A DNA stretch of 13,606 bases. It comes from Bradyrhizobium sp. GTDB taxonomy: Bacteria > Pseudomonadota > Alphaproteobacteria > Rhizobiales > Xanthobacteraceae. Positions 1 to 7,340 of the stretch are shown piece after piece; position 1 is the first letter of the stretch; each line of letters opens with the position of its first letter. The notes beneath the pieces are model-generated. The model searched no databases and was not told the DNA's origin. It was given only the letters and a program-made list of their open reading frames with translations. Position numbers and translations under genes: made by a program. The stretch covers positions 1 to 13,606 of the forward strand of contig JAQGKC010000434.1 of NCBI GenBank assembly GCA_028290305.1. Direction: 5' to 3'.

Positions 1-491
1 TCATACCCCATGCCGCAGCCGGAATTGACATAATCCTGCCGGCCGTATTTGGCGCCGGCGCTGGTGTTGACCACGACGATCTCCAGCGGCGACAGCGTAT
101 GGCCGATGCGCTTGAGCTCGGCCTCGACATCCCCGGCGGTCGCGACATAGCCATCGGGAAAATGCCGGAAGTCCAGCTTCACGGCGGGCTGCAGGCACCA
201 CTCCAGCGGCACCTCGTCGATGGTCCATGACCGCTCACCGCGATTCATCGTCGGATGGTAATGGTAGGGCGCATCGAGGTGGGTGCCGTTATGGGTGGAG
301 AGAGTAACCGTCTCCATGGCCCAGCCCTGTCCGTCCGGCAGATCTTCCGCCTTCAGCCCTTCAAAGAAACCCAACATCCGCGGCAGGCTTTTCTGATGAT
401 CGTTGTATTCGATGACAGGATGAATGCCGGGCGGATCGGCCGGGACGTCGTTCTGCAGCGGGACGGAAATATCGATCAATTTTCGCGCCAT
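1..491 (-). CDS. Cyclase-family (PF04199-like) metal-dependent hydrolase, 3' end cut by window edge
   Basis: The ATG at 491-489 opens a frame that stays open for 163 codons to the left edge, so the C-terminus is missing. The protein begins MARKLIDISVPLQNDVPADP and carries the family metal-binding signature H67-N-G-T-H71-x-D73-x-P75-x-H77. The last visible residues, NSGCGMGY, match a conserved stretch of this family as I know it. A GGAGG ribosome site at 499-503 lies 7 bases from the ATG and fixes the start. Relatives include kynurenine formamidase and other amide or lactone hydrolases, so the substrate is open. No signal peptide is seen, suggesting a cytoplasmic enzyme. It lies 49 bases downstream of the broken TTT receptor and probably shares its transcript. 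It differs clearly from the second cyclase at 1669-2355 (HNGTHLDAPYH against HAGTHIDAPRH), so the two are not a recent duplication. Confidence 0.9.
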   Translation of the reverse strand, partial: MARKLIDISVPLQNDVPADPPGIHPVIEYNDHQKSLPRMLGFFEGLKAEDLPDGQGWAMETVTLSTHNGTHLDAPYHYHPTMNRGERSWTIDEVPLEWCLQPAVKLDFRHFPDGYVATAGDVEAELKRIGHTLSPLEIVVVNTSAGAKYGRQDYVNSGCGMGY

Positions 492-498
492 GGCGCTG

Positions 499-503
499 CC
501 TCC
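499..503 (-). promoter_or_regulatory. Ribosome binding site of the left-edge cyclase gene
   Basis: On the minus strand this reads GGAGG, followed by 7 bases and the ATG at 491-489. It is a near-ideal Shine-Dalgarno site and settles the start codon of the truncated cyclase gene. Confidence 0.75.
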
Positions 504-540
504 GATGTTGTCGTTTCTTGTTCAGGTAAGAATGATCCGA

Positions 541-1549
541 TCAAACCGGCTTGATGCCGGCCTTGGCGATGATGTCGCGCCATTTCGGCACTTCATCTTC
601 GATGCGCTTACGCATGCCGTCGGGTCCGTTGGCGATGACCTCGAAGCCATTGTTTTGCAATTGCTCGGTGATGACAGGCCGCTTCAGAATTTCGATCGAC
701 TCGGCCGACAACAGCTCGACAATGGCCGGCGGTGTTTTTATCGGCGTCAGAAAGCCCTGGAACGTATCGGAGATGAAATCCTTGTAGCCAAGCTCGACCA
801 TCGTCGGCACATCAGGCAGATCGAACCAGCGATGGGTGCCGGTGACGGCAAGCGCCTTCAGGGCGCCGGATTCGATGTGCGGATGCGCCGGCGGCAGCGC
901 TGCGAAGGCAACCTGCGTGGTGCCGCTGAGAATCGCCTGGATGGCCGGGCCTGCGCCGGAGAACGGCACATGCGTCATCTGGATTCCGCCGACGATCTTG
1001 AAGAGTTCGGCGGAAAGATGCGGCGTCGTACCGACACCGGGGCTCGCATAATTGAGCTCGTTGGGATTGGCCTTGGCACGCGCGATCAGGTCGGCCAGCG
1101 AATTCACACCGAGCTTGGGATCGACCAGGATTACATTCGGCGAAGTTCCAAGCTCGGCAATCGGTGCGAAATCCTTGTAAGGGTCGTAGGGAATTTTTGC
1201 GTACAGGCCGGGATTGACGACATAGGCGCTTGACGTGACCAGCAGCGTGTAGCCGTCGGGCTCGGCGTGTGCCGCAAAGCCGATTCCGATATTGCCGCCG
1301 GCGCCCGGCTTGTTCTCGACGATCACCGAACCGCCGATGGCATCGCCAAGATGGGTGCTGAGGATGCGGGCCATGATGTCGGTCGGTCCGGAATAGGAAG
1401 GGCACGATGATCTTGACGGGGCGATCGGGATAGCCCGCCGCCTTCGCAGGCGCCGGCCCGAAGTTGGACGCCACGGCCGCGCCCATCACGAGGCCGGTGG
1501 CCCGCAGAATCTCGCGACGCGATGGGGATGTGGATTTCTTATCGGACAT
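541..1549 (-). pseudogene. TTT/Bug-family extracytoplasmic solute receptor with Tat-type signal, frameshifted
   Basis: The gene starts at the ATG at 1549-1547, 7-8 bases after a GGGAGA ribosome site (1556-1561). Residues 1-38 are a Tat-type signal: S-R11-R12-E-I-L, then a hydrophobic stretch, then AKA just before AGYPDRP. The first frame reads through PVKIIVPF (F51, codon 1399-1397) and then turns into non-Bug sequence. The Bug fold resumes one frame away at SGPTDIMAR (from 1392), continues through ENKPGAGGN, EPDGYTLL and VPFSGAGPAIQAILSG, and ends at TGA 541-543. The family usually has VPF-x-x-G-G/S-x-x-D. Only four bases (1396-1393) lie between the TTC and the Ser codon where six are expected, so two bases appear lost (or one gained). 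This is either a true pseudogene or an assembly error. Intact Bug proteins deliver organic acids or other small ligands to TctAB permeases or sensors. None is encoded nearby. Confidence 0.85.
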
Positions 1550-1668
1550 GGTGTTTCTCCCGTCATGCGTCGCCCGGCTTGCGCCGGGTCTGTTTTTTTC
1601 TGCCTTGGTCCGCGTCGAGTTTTCGGCCATTCCCGATGGATCGTCGATCCCGCAGGGCCGATGATAAT

Positions 1669-2355
1669 TCACATATCGAACACGGCGACGGCGCGGATCG
1701 GCGAGCCGGTGCCGTCGCGCCACTTCATCGGCAGGCCGATGAAGGTGAATTGGCCCTTGCCGAGCAGCGCTTCCAGATTACACAGGCTCTCGATGTGGGT
1801 GATGTCGAGTTCGAAACACGCCTTGTGAACGAGCGAGTTCACCTTGCCCTCGGGCCCGGGCCGCATCGAGTCGATACCGAAGTGCACGACGCCTTGCCTG
1901 GCCAGCCATTCGGTTGCAGCGACATTCACGCCGGAATTCTCGGTCGCATATTCCTTGCGCGGAAAAGTGCGTTCGTGATGGCCGGTGCAGAGCAGGACGG
2001 TGCCGCCCTTCGGCACCGGTACGCCGGCCTTCTCCACTGCCGCTTCAAGATCAGAGGGTGCGATCTCGGCGCGCGGCGCGATGTGGCGCAGATCGATGCA
2101 AATACCCGGCACGATGCAGTTCTCCAGCGGGTATTCGCTGATCGGCTGGCCGGTCTTGTCGAAGTGCCGCGGTGCGTCGATGTGGGTGCCGGCGTGGTCT
2201 GGCATCGAGATGAACATCGACGAAAGGCCGTGCACGTTGCCGGATTCGGCGAACGAATCTTCGTGGTTTTTCCAGATGCCATGGATAATGGGGGGATGGC
2301 CGGGATAGCTTGGGGTGCGGTGGTAGAGCTCACGGCTGAGATCGACGATCTTCAC
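1669..2355 (-). CDS. Cyclase-family (kynurenine-formamidase-like) metal hydrolase
   Basis: This is a 228-aa protein, a usual length for cyclase-family hydrolases (PF04199), beginning MKIVDLSRELYHRTPSYPGH. The metal-binding motif is H54-A-G-T-H58-x-D60-x-P-x-H64-F65. Later blocks such as LLCTGHHER, NVAATEWLA and HFGIDSMRPGPEG fit the same fold, in which the DxxxPGPEG region often separates subfamilies. The start is a GTG (2355-2353) with only a weak AAAGG upstream, about 8 bases away. No signal peptide or membrane segment is seen, so it is likely cytoplasmic. It is the first gene of a minus-strand set followed by the frameshifted TTT receptor 119 bases downstream and a second cyclase. Such genes are often co-located with Bug receptors in Bradyrhizobium-like genomes, which suggests hydrolysis of an imported amide, ester or lactone. 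The exact reaction is not known. Confidence 0.9.
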   Translation of the reverse strand: MKIVDLSRELYHRTPSYPGHPPIIHGIWKNHEDSFAESGNVHGLSSMFISMPDHAGTHIDAPRHFDKTGQPISEYPLENCIVPGICIDLRHIAPRAEIAPSDLEAAVEKAGVPVPKGGTVLLCTGHHERTFPRKEYATENSGVNVAATEWLARQGVVHFGIDSMRPGPEGKVNSLVHKACFELDITHIESLCNLEALLGKGQFTFIGLPMKWRDGTGSPIRAVAVFDM

Positions 2356-2571
2356 GATTGGTGCCTTTTAAAGTGGAGATAGCCCGGATGGCGCTCATGG
2401 GCGGTAATGCTGGCGCGTTTCCGGCCCTTCTGCAAGATGGCCGCGAGGTATGGAGTGATACCAGCGCCTTTGCAATGTGGGCGCTAGGCAACCGAGATCA
2501 GAATATGACTTTCTCACAAGGCCATGATTGGCGCTGACGATCAGGCCAAGCCAAGCCGTGAAGAAACACCG

Positions 2572-2775
2572 TCACCTCTCGTCGTTCGGGTGCTTCCCGC
2601 TGGTGGGGCGGTCGGCCTGGAGCGCTCTTTTCCTGTCAGCGTCATAGCGTAGCTGGCCGGCTTTTTTCAGAGCTTCGCCGCGCTCGTTGCCGACGGGCAG
2701 CTGACGCGCAGCTTCGAGAGCGGCTTGAGCCGCTTCCCACTCTTTATTAGCCGTACTTGGCTTCTTTGCAGGCAT
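2572..2775 (-). CDS. Small hypothetical protein, 67 aa
   Basis: The ATG at 2775-2773 opens a 67-codon frame. The product is very hydrophilic, with an Ala-rich amphipathic stretch (KEWEAAQAALEAARQL, about residues 11-26), a second charged helix around EALKKAGQLRYDADRKRAL, and a polar tail ending KHPNDER. It lacks Cys, a signal peptide and membrane segments. I believe similar short 'MPAKK...' proteins recur in Bradyrhizobium genomes, but this is from memory and no function is known to me. The composition is coding-like and the opposite strand offers nothing better. The upstream ribosome site is poor. It stands alone: 216 bases separate it from the GTG of the cyclase gene downstream, and upstream lies a minus-strand terminator. 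Confidence 0.7.
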   Translation of the reverse strand: MPAKKPSTANKEWEAAQAALEAARQLPVGNERGEALKKAGQLRYDADRKRALQADRPTSGKHPNDER

Positions 2776-2857
2776 GCGTGTTCGATCCGGTGCGCGCGAA
2801 CGGTCACCGGGCTGGATTGTCCTTTCAAGTTAAATCGTACTGCCGAAATTTCCAGAA

Positions 2858-2887
2858 ACAAAAAAGCCCCGGACAATGCCGGGACTT
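2858..2887 (-). terminator. Rho-independent terminator, minus strand
   Basis: Read on the minus strand, the RNA is AAGUCCCGG, a 6-base loop CAUUGU, CCGGGGCUU, then a run of U. The nine-base-pair stem contains one G-U wobble (positions 2867/2884). On the plus strand that pair is a C-A mismatch, and no U run follows there. Both facts make this a one-way, minus-strand terminator. The next minus-strand gene (2775) lies downstream of it and no minus-strand protein gene lies upstream within the gap. Confidence 0.75.
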
Positions 2888-2990
2888 CGGATTGCTGATA
2901 TTGTACTCGGCGACGACCGGGGCCGCCTAATTGAACCCGCAATCGGCCAAGCCCAGGAACGGATGATGGGCCATATTATTGGAGGGAACG
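2858..2990 (-). ncRNA. Candidate small RNA ending in an orphan terminator
   Basis: A strong minus-strand terminator (2858-2887) has no protein gene upstream of it. On that strand a possible promoter can be placed: TTGCGA (3022-3017), an 18-base spacer, and AATATT (2998-2993). A start near 2986-2990 would give a transcript of about 130 bases. It contains two further short inverted repeats, GCCCA/TGGGC (2951-2972) and GGCG/CGCC (2909-2927). The spacer length and -10 match are only fair, so the promoter is an inference. I do not recognise the RNA as a named family. It could also be the remnant 3' end of a lost gene. Confidence 0.3.
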
Positions 2991-3214
2991 ATAATATTCT
3001 TCGTAATCACCGATCTTCGCAAAATCACAATTCGGTTATGCAAGCCGGGACCGTTTTATCCTCTCCGTTTTGTAACATTCCCTCGATGAAAACTCTGTGT
3101 CAACGTGCGCGCCGCATGACAAAACTCTGGAGTGGAACTGTGAATGTGACCGGTCGTGGGCGTGATAGTTCAGCCAAGTTTGCAATTTTACGTGGGTTTG
3201 TTGAACGCCGCTCT

Positions 3215-3233
3215 TGACGAAATGAATTCGTCA
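3215..3233. promoter_or_regulatory. Perfect 7-5-7 inverted repeat upstream of lpxD, possible operator
   Basis: TGACGAA (3215-3221) and TTCGTCA (3227-3233) are exact inverted copies around five bases. A -35-like TTGACG (3214-3219) overlaps the left arm. The matching -10 (TTACCG at 3237-3242, 17-base spacing) is poor. The size and symmetry fit a dimeric regulator site. The regulator is unknown. Confidence 0.35.
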
Positions 3234-3311
3234 CGATTACCGCGGGCGCGTAAGTGCAATGAGCGGCGCGTGTCGCCTGCGGGATTTTCGGTGGCCTGAT
3301 TTTTCCCAGGT

Positions 3312-3351
3312 CATTTCGGGATCAAGGATGCCATTTCAGGATCAAGGATAG
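3312..3351 (+). repeat. 20-bp tandem duplication at the lpxD ribosome site
   Basis: CATTTCGGGATCAAGGAT (3312-3329) is repeated as CATTTCAGGATCAAGGAT (3332-3349), 17 of 18 bases identical, with a 20-base period. The second copy supplies the AAGGA that acts as ribosome site for the ATG at 3356. The first copy carries an identical AAGGA 20 bases further upstream. Confidence 0.8.
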
Positions 3352-3355
3352 AGAC

Positions 3356-4426
3356 ATGGGGAAACGAGGCTTCTTTAAACGCCCCACAGGCCTGACAATG
3401 GCCGAAATCGTTTCACTGACGGGCGCCGAATCCCCCGATGCGGCGCGACTTGCGCGCGTCATTACCGATGTCGCCCCAATCGACCTCGCTGGGCCAACCG
3501 ATCTCACCTTCATCGAAAGCAATAAATACGCCGACGCCCTGGCGACGACGCACGCCGGGGCCTGCCTGATGCCGCAGCGGTTTGAAAGCCAGGCGCCAAA
3601 CACCCTCATCGTGCTGCGCACGCCGGAGCCTTACCGCGCTTTCGTCACCGTGCACAGTGAGCTTTACCCTCAATCCCTCCGCCCGACCTCCCTGTTCGAG
3701 GCCAATGATATTGCGCCGGGCGCAACCATCCATCCCACCGCTCGGCTCGAGAGCGAGATAGCGATCGATCCGGGAGCCGTGATAGGGCCCCGCGCCGAGA
3801 TTGGAACGGGAAGCATCGTCGCGGCGAACGCCGTGATCGGGCCGGACGTCTTGATCGGCCGCGATTGTGTGATCGGCGCCGGGTGTTCGATCATGCATGC
3901 GCTGATCGGTGATCGCGTGGTGATCCATCCTGGCTGCCGCATCGGGCAGGACGGTTTCGGTTACATCCCGGGCAGCAAACCGATGAAGGTTCCACAAACC
4001 GGCCGCGTGATCATCCAGAACGACGTCGAGATCGGTGCCGGGACGACGATCGATCGTGGCGGCATAAGGGACACAATGATCGGAGAGGCATCGAAGATCG
4101 ACAATCTATGTCAGATCGGTCACAACGTCGTCATAGGCCGCCATTGCGTTGTCGTTGCATTGTCGGGACTGAGCGGCAGCGTGACGCTTGAGGATTTTGC
4201 CGTCCTCGGCGGCGCCGTTGGCCTTGCACCGCACGTCACGATCGGCAGGGGCGCGCGGGTAGCCGCGCGCTCGGGCGTCATGAACGATATTCCAGCAGGA
4301 GAAACCTGGGGTGGTTATCCAGCGCGGCCACGAATGCAATGGATGCGGCAGCAGGCCGTGCTGGCCCGTCTCACCACGCCCGGCTATAAAGCTGCGGGTC
4401 CCTCGACACGCTCCGACGAGGGCTGA
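3356..4426 (+). CDS. lpxD: UDP-3-O-(3-hydroxyacyl)glucosamine N-acyltransferase LpxD, isolated copy
   Basis: This 356-aa protein transfers a 3-hydroxyacyl chain from acyl carrier protein to the 2-amino group of the UDP-sugar in lipid A synthesis, in the cytoplasm. Residues 12-110 fit the LpxD N-terminal uridine-binding domain (LTMAEIVSLTGA, then LTFIESNKYADAL). Residues about 118-310 are hexapeptide repeats of a left-handed beta helix (IAPGATI, AVIGPRAEIG, AVIGPDVLIG). GFGYIP (200-205) and QIGHNVVIG with H256, the expected catalytic base, are present. The C-terminal helix (RPRMQWMRQQAVLARL) is also there. Length is normal. The ATG follows AAGGA by 10 bases. The gene stands alone, with minus-strand neighbours on both sides and no bamA, fabZ or lpxA, so it is probably a paralogue of the housekeeping gene. 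One change from the usual family pattern is GGAVGL where GGQVGI is common. It could supply a different acyl specificity. Confidence 0.93.
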   Translation: MGKRGFFKRPTGLTMAEIVSLTGAESPDAARLARVITDVAPIDLAGPTDLTFIESNKYADALATTHAGACLMPQRFESQAPNTLIVLRTPEPYRAFVTVHSELYPQSLRPTSLFEANDIAPGATIHPTARLESEIAIDPGAVIGPRAEIGTGSIVAANAVIGPDVLIGRDCVIGAGCSIMHALIGDRVVIHPGCRIGQDGFGYIPGSKPMKVPQTGRVIIQNDVEIGAGTTIDRGGIRDTMIGEASKIDNLCQIGHNVVIGRHCVVVALSGLSGSVTLEDFAVLGGAVGLAPHVTIGRGARVAARSGVMNDIPAGETWGGYPARPRMQWMRQQAVLARLTTPGYKAAGPSTRSDEG

Positions 4427-4503
4427 ATTTCCAGGGCGGACGGCCGCATGGTGATGAGACGCGATTGGCCAAACAAACGCGCGGAAACCTGGCGTCGCTA
4501 TTT

Positions 4504-5205
4504 TCAACCGCTCAGGAAGCCGGCACGCTCACGCGCTTCGCGCTGATCGGCGCCGATCAACAAATCGATCAGCGCTTGAGCCTGTAGCGCGTGGGCGGCC
4601 CGCGTCGTCACCGCCGCCGTATACATGGTCGAGAGTTCGCATCCCGGTGGCAGGGACCCTGACAGGGTCACGCCGGGGGTGTTGATGATTTCAGTCGATT
4701 GCGTACAGCCGACCGGTCTGACGGCATCCGATGCGGCCAGATGGCGCATGGCGGTCGCGCCATTCGGAAAGATTTTGAGCCGGGCTGCGACCTCGTCGGC
4801 AATGCCGAGTTGCTGCAGGACTTTTGCGACATGAATTCCTGCCGTTGACGCCTTGGTGTCCGGCACGAAGATCACGTCGGCCGCGAGGAACGCCGCACGC
4901 AGCGTTGCAGCATCATTGACCATGACCTTGGGATCGCCGGTGCGAACGGCCATCGCCGTCTCGACCAGACCGACGTCTGATATCGAGGAGGGGACGATGA
5001 GTTTCTCCTCCGCCAGCTTTGCGACAAGCGCCGCCGTCAGCACGACAATGTCGGCGGGCGTGCCGTTGCGCAATTTGTCGGCCATGGCGCCCACCGCGCC
5101 GAACTCGCCCTCGATATCGAATCTGGTCATCGCCTTGAATTTCGGCGAGAGACTCGCGACCAGGCCCTGAGCCGCGCCGCCGCTGAGAATGTTCAATGTA
5201 GTCAT
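4504..5205 (-). CDS. ModA-like (type 2 periplasmic-binding fold) protein without signal peptide
   Basis: The 233-aa product begins MTTLNILSGGAAQGLVASLS, so the first strand of the binding fold starts within five residues of the start and no Sec, Tat or lipoprotein signal is present. Family marks of the molybdate-type binding fold (SBP_bac_11-like) follow: GEFGAVGAMADKLRNGTPADIVVLT (two blocks around residues 33-57), FVPDTKASTAGIHVAKVL, and near the end GCTQSTEIINTPGV with PPGCELSTMYTAAV. The ATG overlaps the TGA of the molybdenum hydroxylase large subunit (ATGA, 5202-5205), so translation is probably coupled. ModA-like folds bind oxyanions or small organic acids. A soluble cytoplasmic form next to a molybdoenzyme may bind its substrate, or an oxyanion for the cofactor, but that is inference. 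Database entries may call it a 'molybdate ABC transporter substrate-binding protein', yet no permease or ATPase gene is nearby. Confidence 0.88.
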   Translation of the reverse strand: MTTLNILSGGAAQGLVASLSPKFKAMTRFDIEGEFGAVGAMADKLRNGTPADIVVLTAALVAKLAEEKLIVPSSISDVGLVETAMAVRTGDPKVMVNDAATLRAAFLAADVIFVPDTKASTAGIHVAKVLQQLGIADEVAARLKIFPNGATAMRHLAASDAVRPVGCTQSTEIINTPGVTLSGSLPPGCELSTMYTAAVTTRAAHALQAQALIDLLIGADQREARERAGFLSG

Positions 5206-7340
5206 GAGGTCAATTCCATCGCCGCGATAAGGCTATCGCGCGTGATCGGCAGATGGCGAACCCGCACGTCAAGCGCATCGAACACGGCATTGGCGATCGC
5301 CGCCGTAACAGGACCGTGGGCGGCCTCGCCGGCGCCGAGCGGCTCCATGTCCGGCCGCGGGATGATTTCGACCTGCACTTCGGGCACCTCGCTGAAGCGA
5401 AGAATGGGGTAATCCGTCCATGTGCTGCTGGTGATGCGTTGCCTGTCAAAGCGAACGCGCTCTTTCAGGACCCAACTGGTAGCCTGGATCGCGCCGCCCT
5501 CGATCTGGTTGATCACGCCGTCCGGATTGATGGCTTCGCCGACATCGACAGCGATCGTCAGCCGCTTGACACTGATATCCTCGGCGCCCTCGATCTCGGC
5601 GACGACAGCGCAATAGGCGCCAATGTTCTTGTATCGCGCAAAGCCGAGGCCGTAACCGTGACCTGCCTGTTTGGCCGGCTTCCAGTTCACACGCTTTGCG
5701 GCCGCGCGAATCACATCTCGGGCCCGCGAATCCCGCAGGTGACGCAGCCGGAAATCGACCGCATCCTCACCGTGTTCGGCCGCCAGTTCATCGAGAAAGG
5801 ATTCGATCGCAAAGACATTGCCCTGCGCGCCCAATGTCCGCAGCGCCGAGGTTCGTATCGGCATGGTCAGGAGGCGATGGCATTCGATTTGCCATGACGG
5901 AAAATCATAGAGCGGTATCGAGTTGCGGTCGGCGCCGCCGCCACTGGCCTGTGCGGGATTGGTGGAAATGTAGCGCGGAAACGGATTCGCAAGTTCAGTG
6001 GCCGCGAGCAAGGCCGGCAAACTCGCGCGCCCCGGCCGCGCGGTGTGGCCGTTGCTCCAGACGCTGTGGCGCCAGTCGACGATCTCGCCCTGTGCATCGA
6101 GATCGGCCTCGATCTCGATCGCCATCGCCGCGCCAAATGGCGCGTGCGACATCTCATCCGTGCGCGACCATTGCACGCGGACCGGCCGCCCGCCGGCCGC
6201 TTTCGCGAGCAACACCGCATCGAGCGCGACATCGTCGGCGGCATTGTGTCCGTAGCAGCCGGCGCCTTCCATATGCTCGACCGTGATGTTCTCGAGCGGC
6301 AGCTTGAGCACGAGGGCGAGATCGCTGCGCAGAAAATAGACCCCCTGGCTGTGGGTCCAGACCCGGACGCAATCTCCGGTCCACTGCGCCATGGCGCAGG
6401 ACGGTGCGATCGATCCATGCGCGATAAACGGGCGGGTATATTGCCGCCGGATCGTGCGGTGCTTTTCCCCGCTTCGGGGCGCCGTCTTCTTGTCGATGAG
6501 CGTCGGCTCCGCCGGCTGGGCTTTCAGCCACTCGGCCAGGTTGTCTTCATCGGGCAGGGTTTCGCCTGATGACCATGTCGTGCCCTTGCGCAGCGCCTTG
6601 AGGGCGGCCTCGGCGCTCTCCTCGGTTTCGCTAACTACACCGGCGAAATTTCCGTCGCGCACGATGGCGACAAGGCCGGCAATGGCGCGTGCGCCATTCT
6701 CCTGGATGCCGGCGAGTTTTGCGCTTGAGATTTCCGGCCGCAGCACGCGGCCGTGCAGCATCGCGGGCAGCGCGGAATCGTGAATGAAACGGGGACGCGC
6801 GAAAACCTTGTCGGGGACATCCACCCGATGAACGGAATTGCCGGCCAGGGTGCGCTGCGTCGATGATTTAGGCACAGCACCCGGCGTCGCGTCGCGATCC
6901 AGCGAGATTTCATCGGCGAGTTCCCAGTAGCTGGTCCTGACGTTGCCGGGTCCCGATAGGGTGCCGTCTTTGATGTCGAGCGCGTCGATCCCGACGCCTA
7001 AACGATCCGACGCCAGGCTCAGAAAGATCTGCCTGACTTCGGCGCAGACGTGTCGGATGGCGCGTCCCGAATGCTGCACGGAAAGACTGCCCGAAGTGAC
7101 GCCTTCATTCGGGCTGCCCGCCGTGGTGGCGCGGATCATCTGTACGCGGCTGATTTCGACATCGAGTTCGTCGGCGGCGATCTGGGCAAGCGCCGTCACG
7201 ATGCCTTGGCCGATCTCCACCTTTCCCGGCGAGACCATCACATACCCTTCGGACGAAAATCGAATCCATGACGACAGCATCGGGTTCGCCGCAAGGCTGA
7301 CCGGCAATTTCGGTGCGGGCGAGGGGCCTGGCCCGGTCAT
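5202..7340 (-). CDS. Molybdopterin large subunit of xanthine-oxidase-family hydroxylase (isoquinoline 1-oxidoreductase beta type)
   Basis: The 712-aa protein is the molybdenum-bearing subunit of a two-subunit hydroxylase of the IorB/NicB kind. Residues 40-60 hold VEIGQGIVTALAQIAADEL, typical of this branch, which lacks the long N-terminus of XdhB/C fusions. A hammerhead-like part is near RVDVPDKVFARPRFIHDSALP. MoCo-domain blocks include GAGCYGHNAADDVALDA, RPVRVQWSRTDEM, and RTLGAQGNVFAIESFLDELA. Near the end is LGAGEAAHGPVTAAIANAV, with E672 in the place of the catalytic glutamate. Many IorB relatives carry a Tat signal. This one does not, so the enzyme is probably cytoplasmic. It overlaps both neighbours by four bases (ATGA at 7337-7340 and 5202-5205), so small subunit, large subunit and binding protein form one translational unit. 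No FAD subunit gene is present, suggesting a cytochrome or other carrier as electron acceptor. The substrate is unknown. Confidence 0.9.
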   Translation of the reverse strand: MTGPGPSPAPKLPVSLAANPMLSSWIRFSSEGYVMVSPGKVEIGQGIVTALAQIAADELDVEISRVQMIRATTAGSPNEGVTSGSLSVQHSGRAIRHVCAEVRQIFLSLASDRLGVGIDALDIKDGTLSGPGNVRTSYWELADEISLDRDATPGAVPKSSTQRTLAGNSVHRVDVPDKVFARPRFIHDSALPAMLHGRVLRPEISSAKLAGIQENGARAIAGLVAIVRDGNFAGVVSETEESAEAALKALRKGTTWSSGETLPDEDNLAEWLKAQPAEPTLIDKKTAPRSGEKHRTIRRQYTRPFIAHGSIAPSCAMAQWTGDCVRVWTHSQGVYFLRSDLALVLKLPLENITVEHMEGAGCYGHNAADDVALDAVLLAKAAGGRPVRVQWSRTDEMSHAPFGAAMAIEIEADLDAQGEIVDWRHSVWSNGHTARPGRASLPALLAATELANPFPRYISTNPAQASGGGADRNSIPLYDFPSWQIECHRLLTMPIRTSALRTLGAQGNVFAIESFLDELAAEHGEDAVDFRLRHLRDSRARDVIRAAAKRVNWKPAKQAGHGYGLGFARYKNIGAYCAVVAEIEGAEDISVKRLTIAVDVGEAINPDGVINQIEGGAIQATSWVLKERVRFDRQRITSSTWTDYPILRFSEVPEVQVEIIPRPDMEPLGAGEAAHGPVTAAIANAVFDALDVRVRHLPITRDSLIAAMELTS

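Larger units (their letters stand above)
2776..3355. other. Gene-poor intergenic region upstream of lpxD
   Basis: About 580 bases hold no convincing protein gene. The stretch from about 2965 to 3230 is visibly richer in A and T than its surroundings. In order it contains a minus-strand intrinsic terminator and possible small RNA (2858-2990), a 9-base direct repeat AAAACTCTG (3089-3097 and 3121-3129), a perfect 7-5-7 inverted repeat (3215-3233) and a 20-bp tandem duplication ending at the lpxD ribosome site (3312-3351). Open frames here lack ribosome sites and family resemblance. Confidence 0.6.

Noticed and set aside
424..1233. Long plus-strand open frame (269 codons) opposite the TTT receptor
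   Set aside because: Low-complexity Arg/Gly/His-rich shadow of the minus-strand Bug gene, with no family motif and no ribosome site.
2667..2942. 91-codon minus-strand frame overlapping the 67-aa gene
   Set aside because: It runs through the terminator hairpin and has no ribosome site. The 67-aa frame is the better coding candidate.
2951..2972. Short hairpin GCCCA/TGGGC as a second terminator
   Set aside because: Five pairs, an 11-base loop and no U run. Kept only as part of the small-RNA candidate.
3134..3158. EcfG-type promoter (GGAAC-N16-CGTG)
   Set aside because: The last base deviates from the GGAAC/CGTT consensus as I know it, and it lies about 200 bases from lpxD, so a chance match is likely.
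4427..4503. Terminator between convergent lpxD and the binding-protein gene
   Set aside because: Only a 5-bp CCAGG/CCTGG pairing over a long loop and no U tract on either strand.
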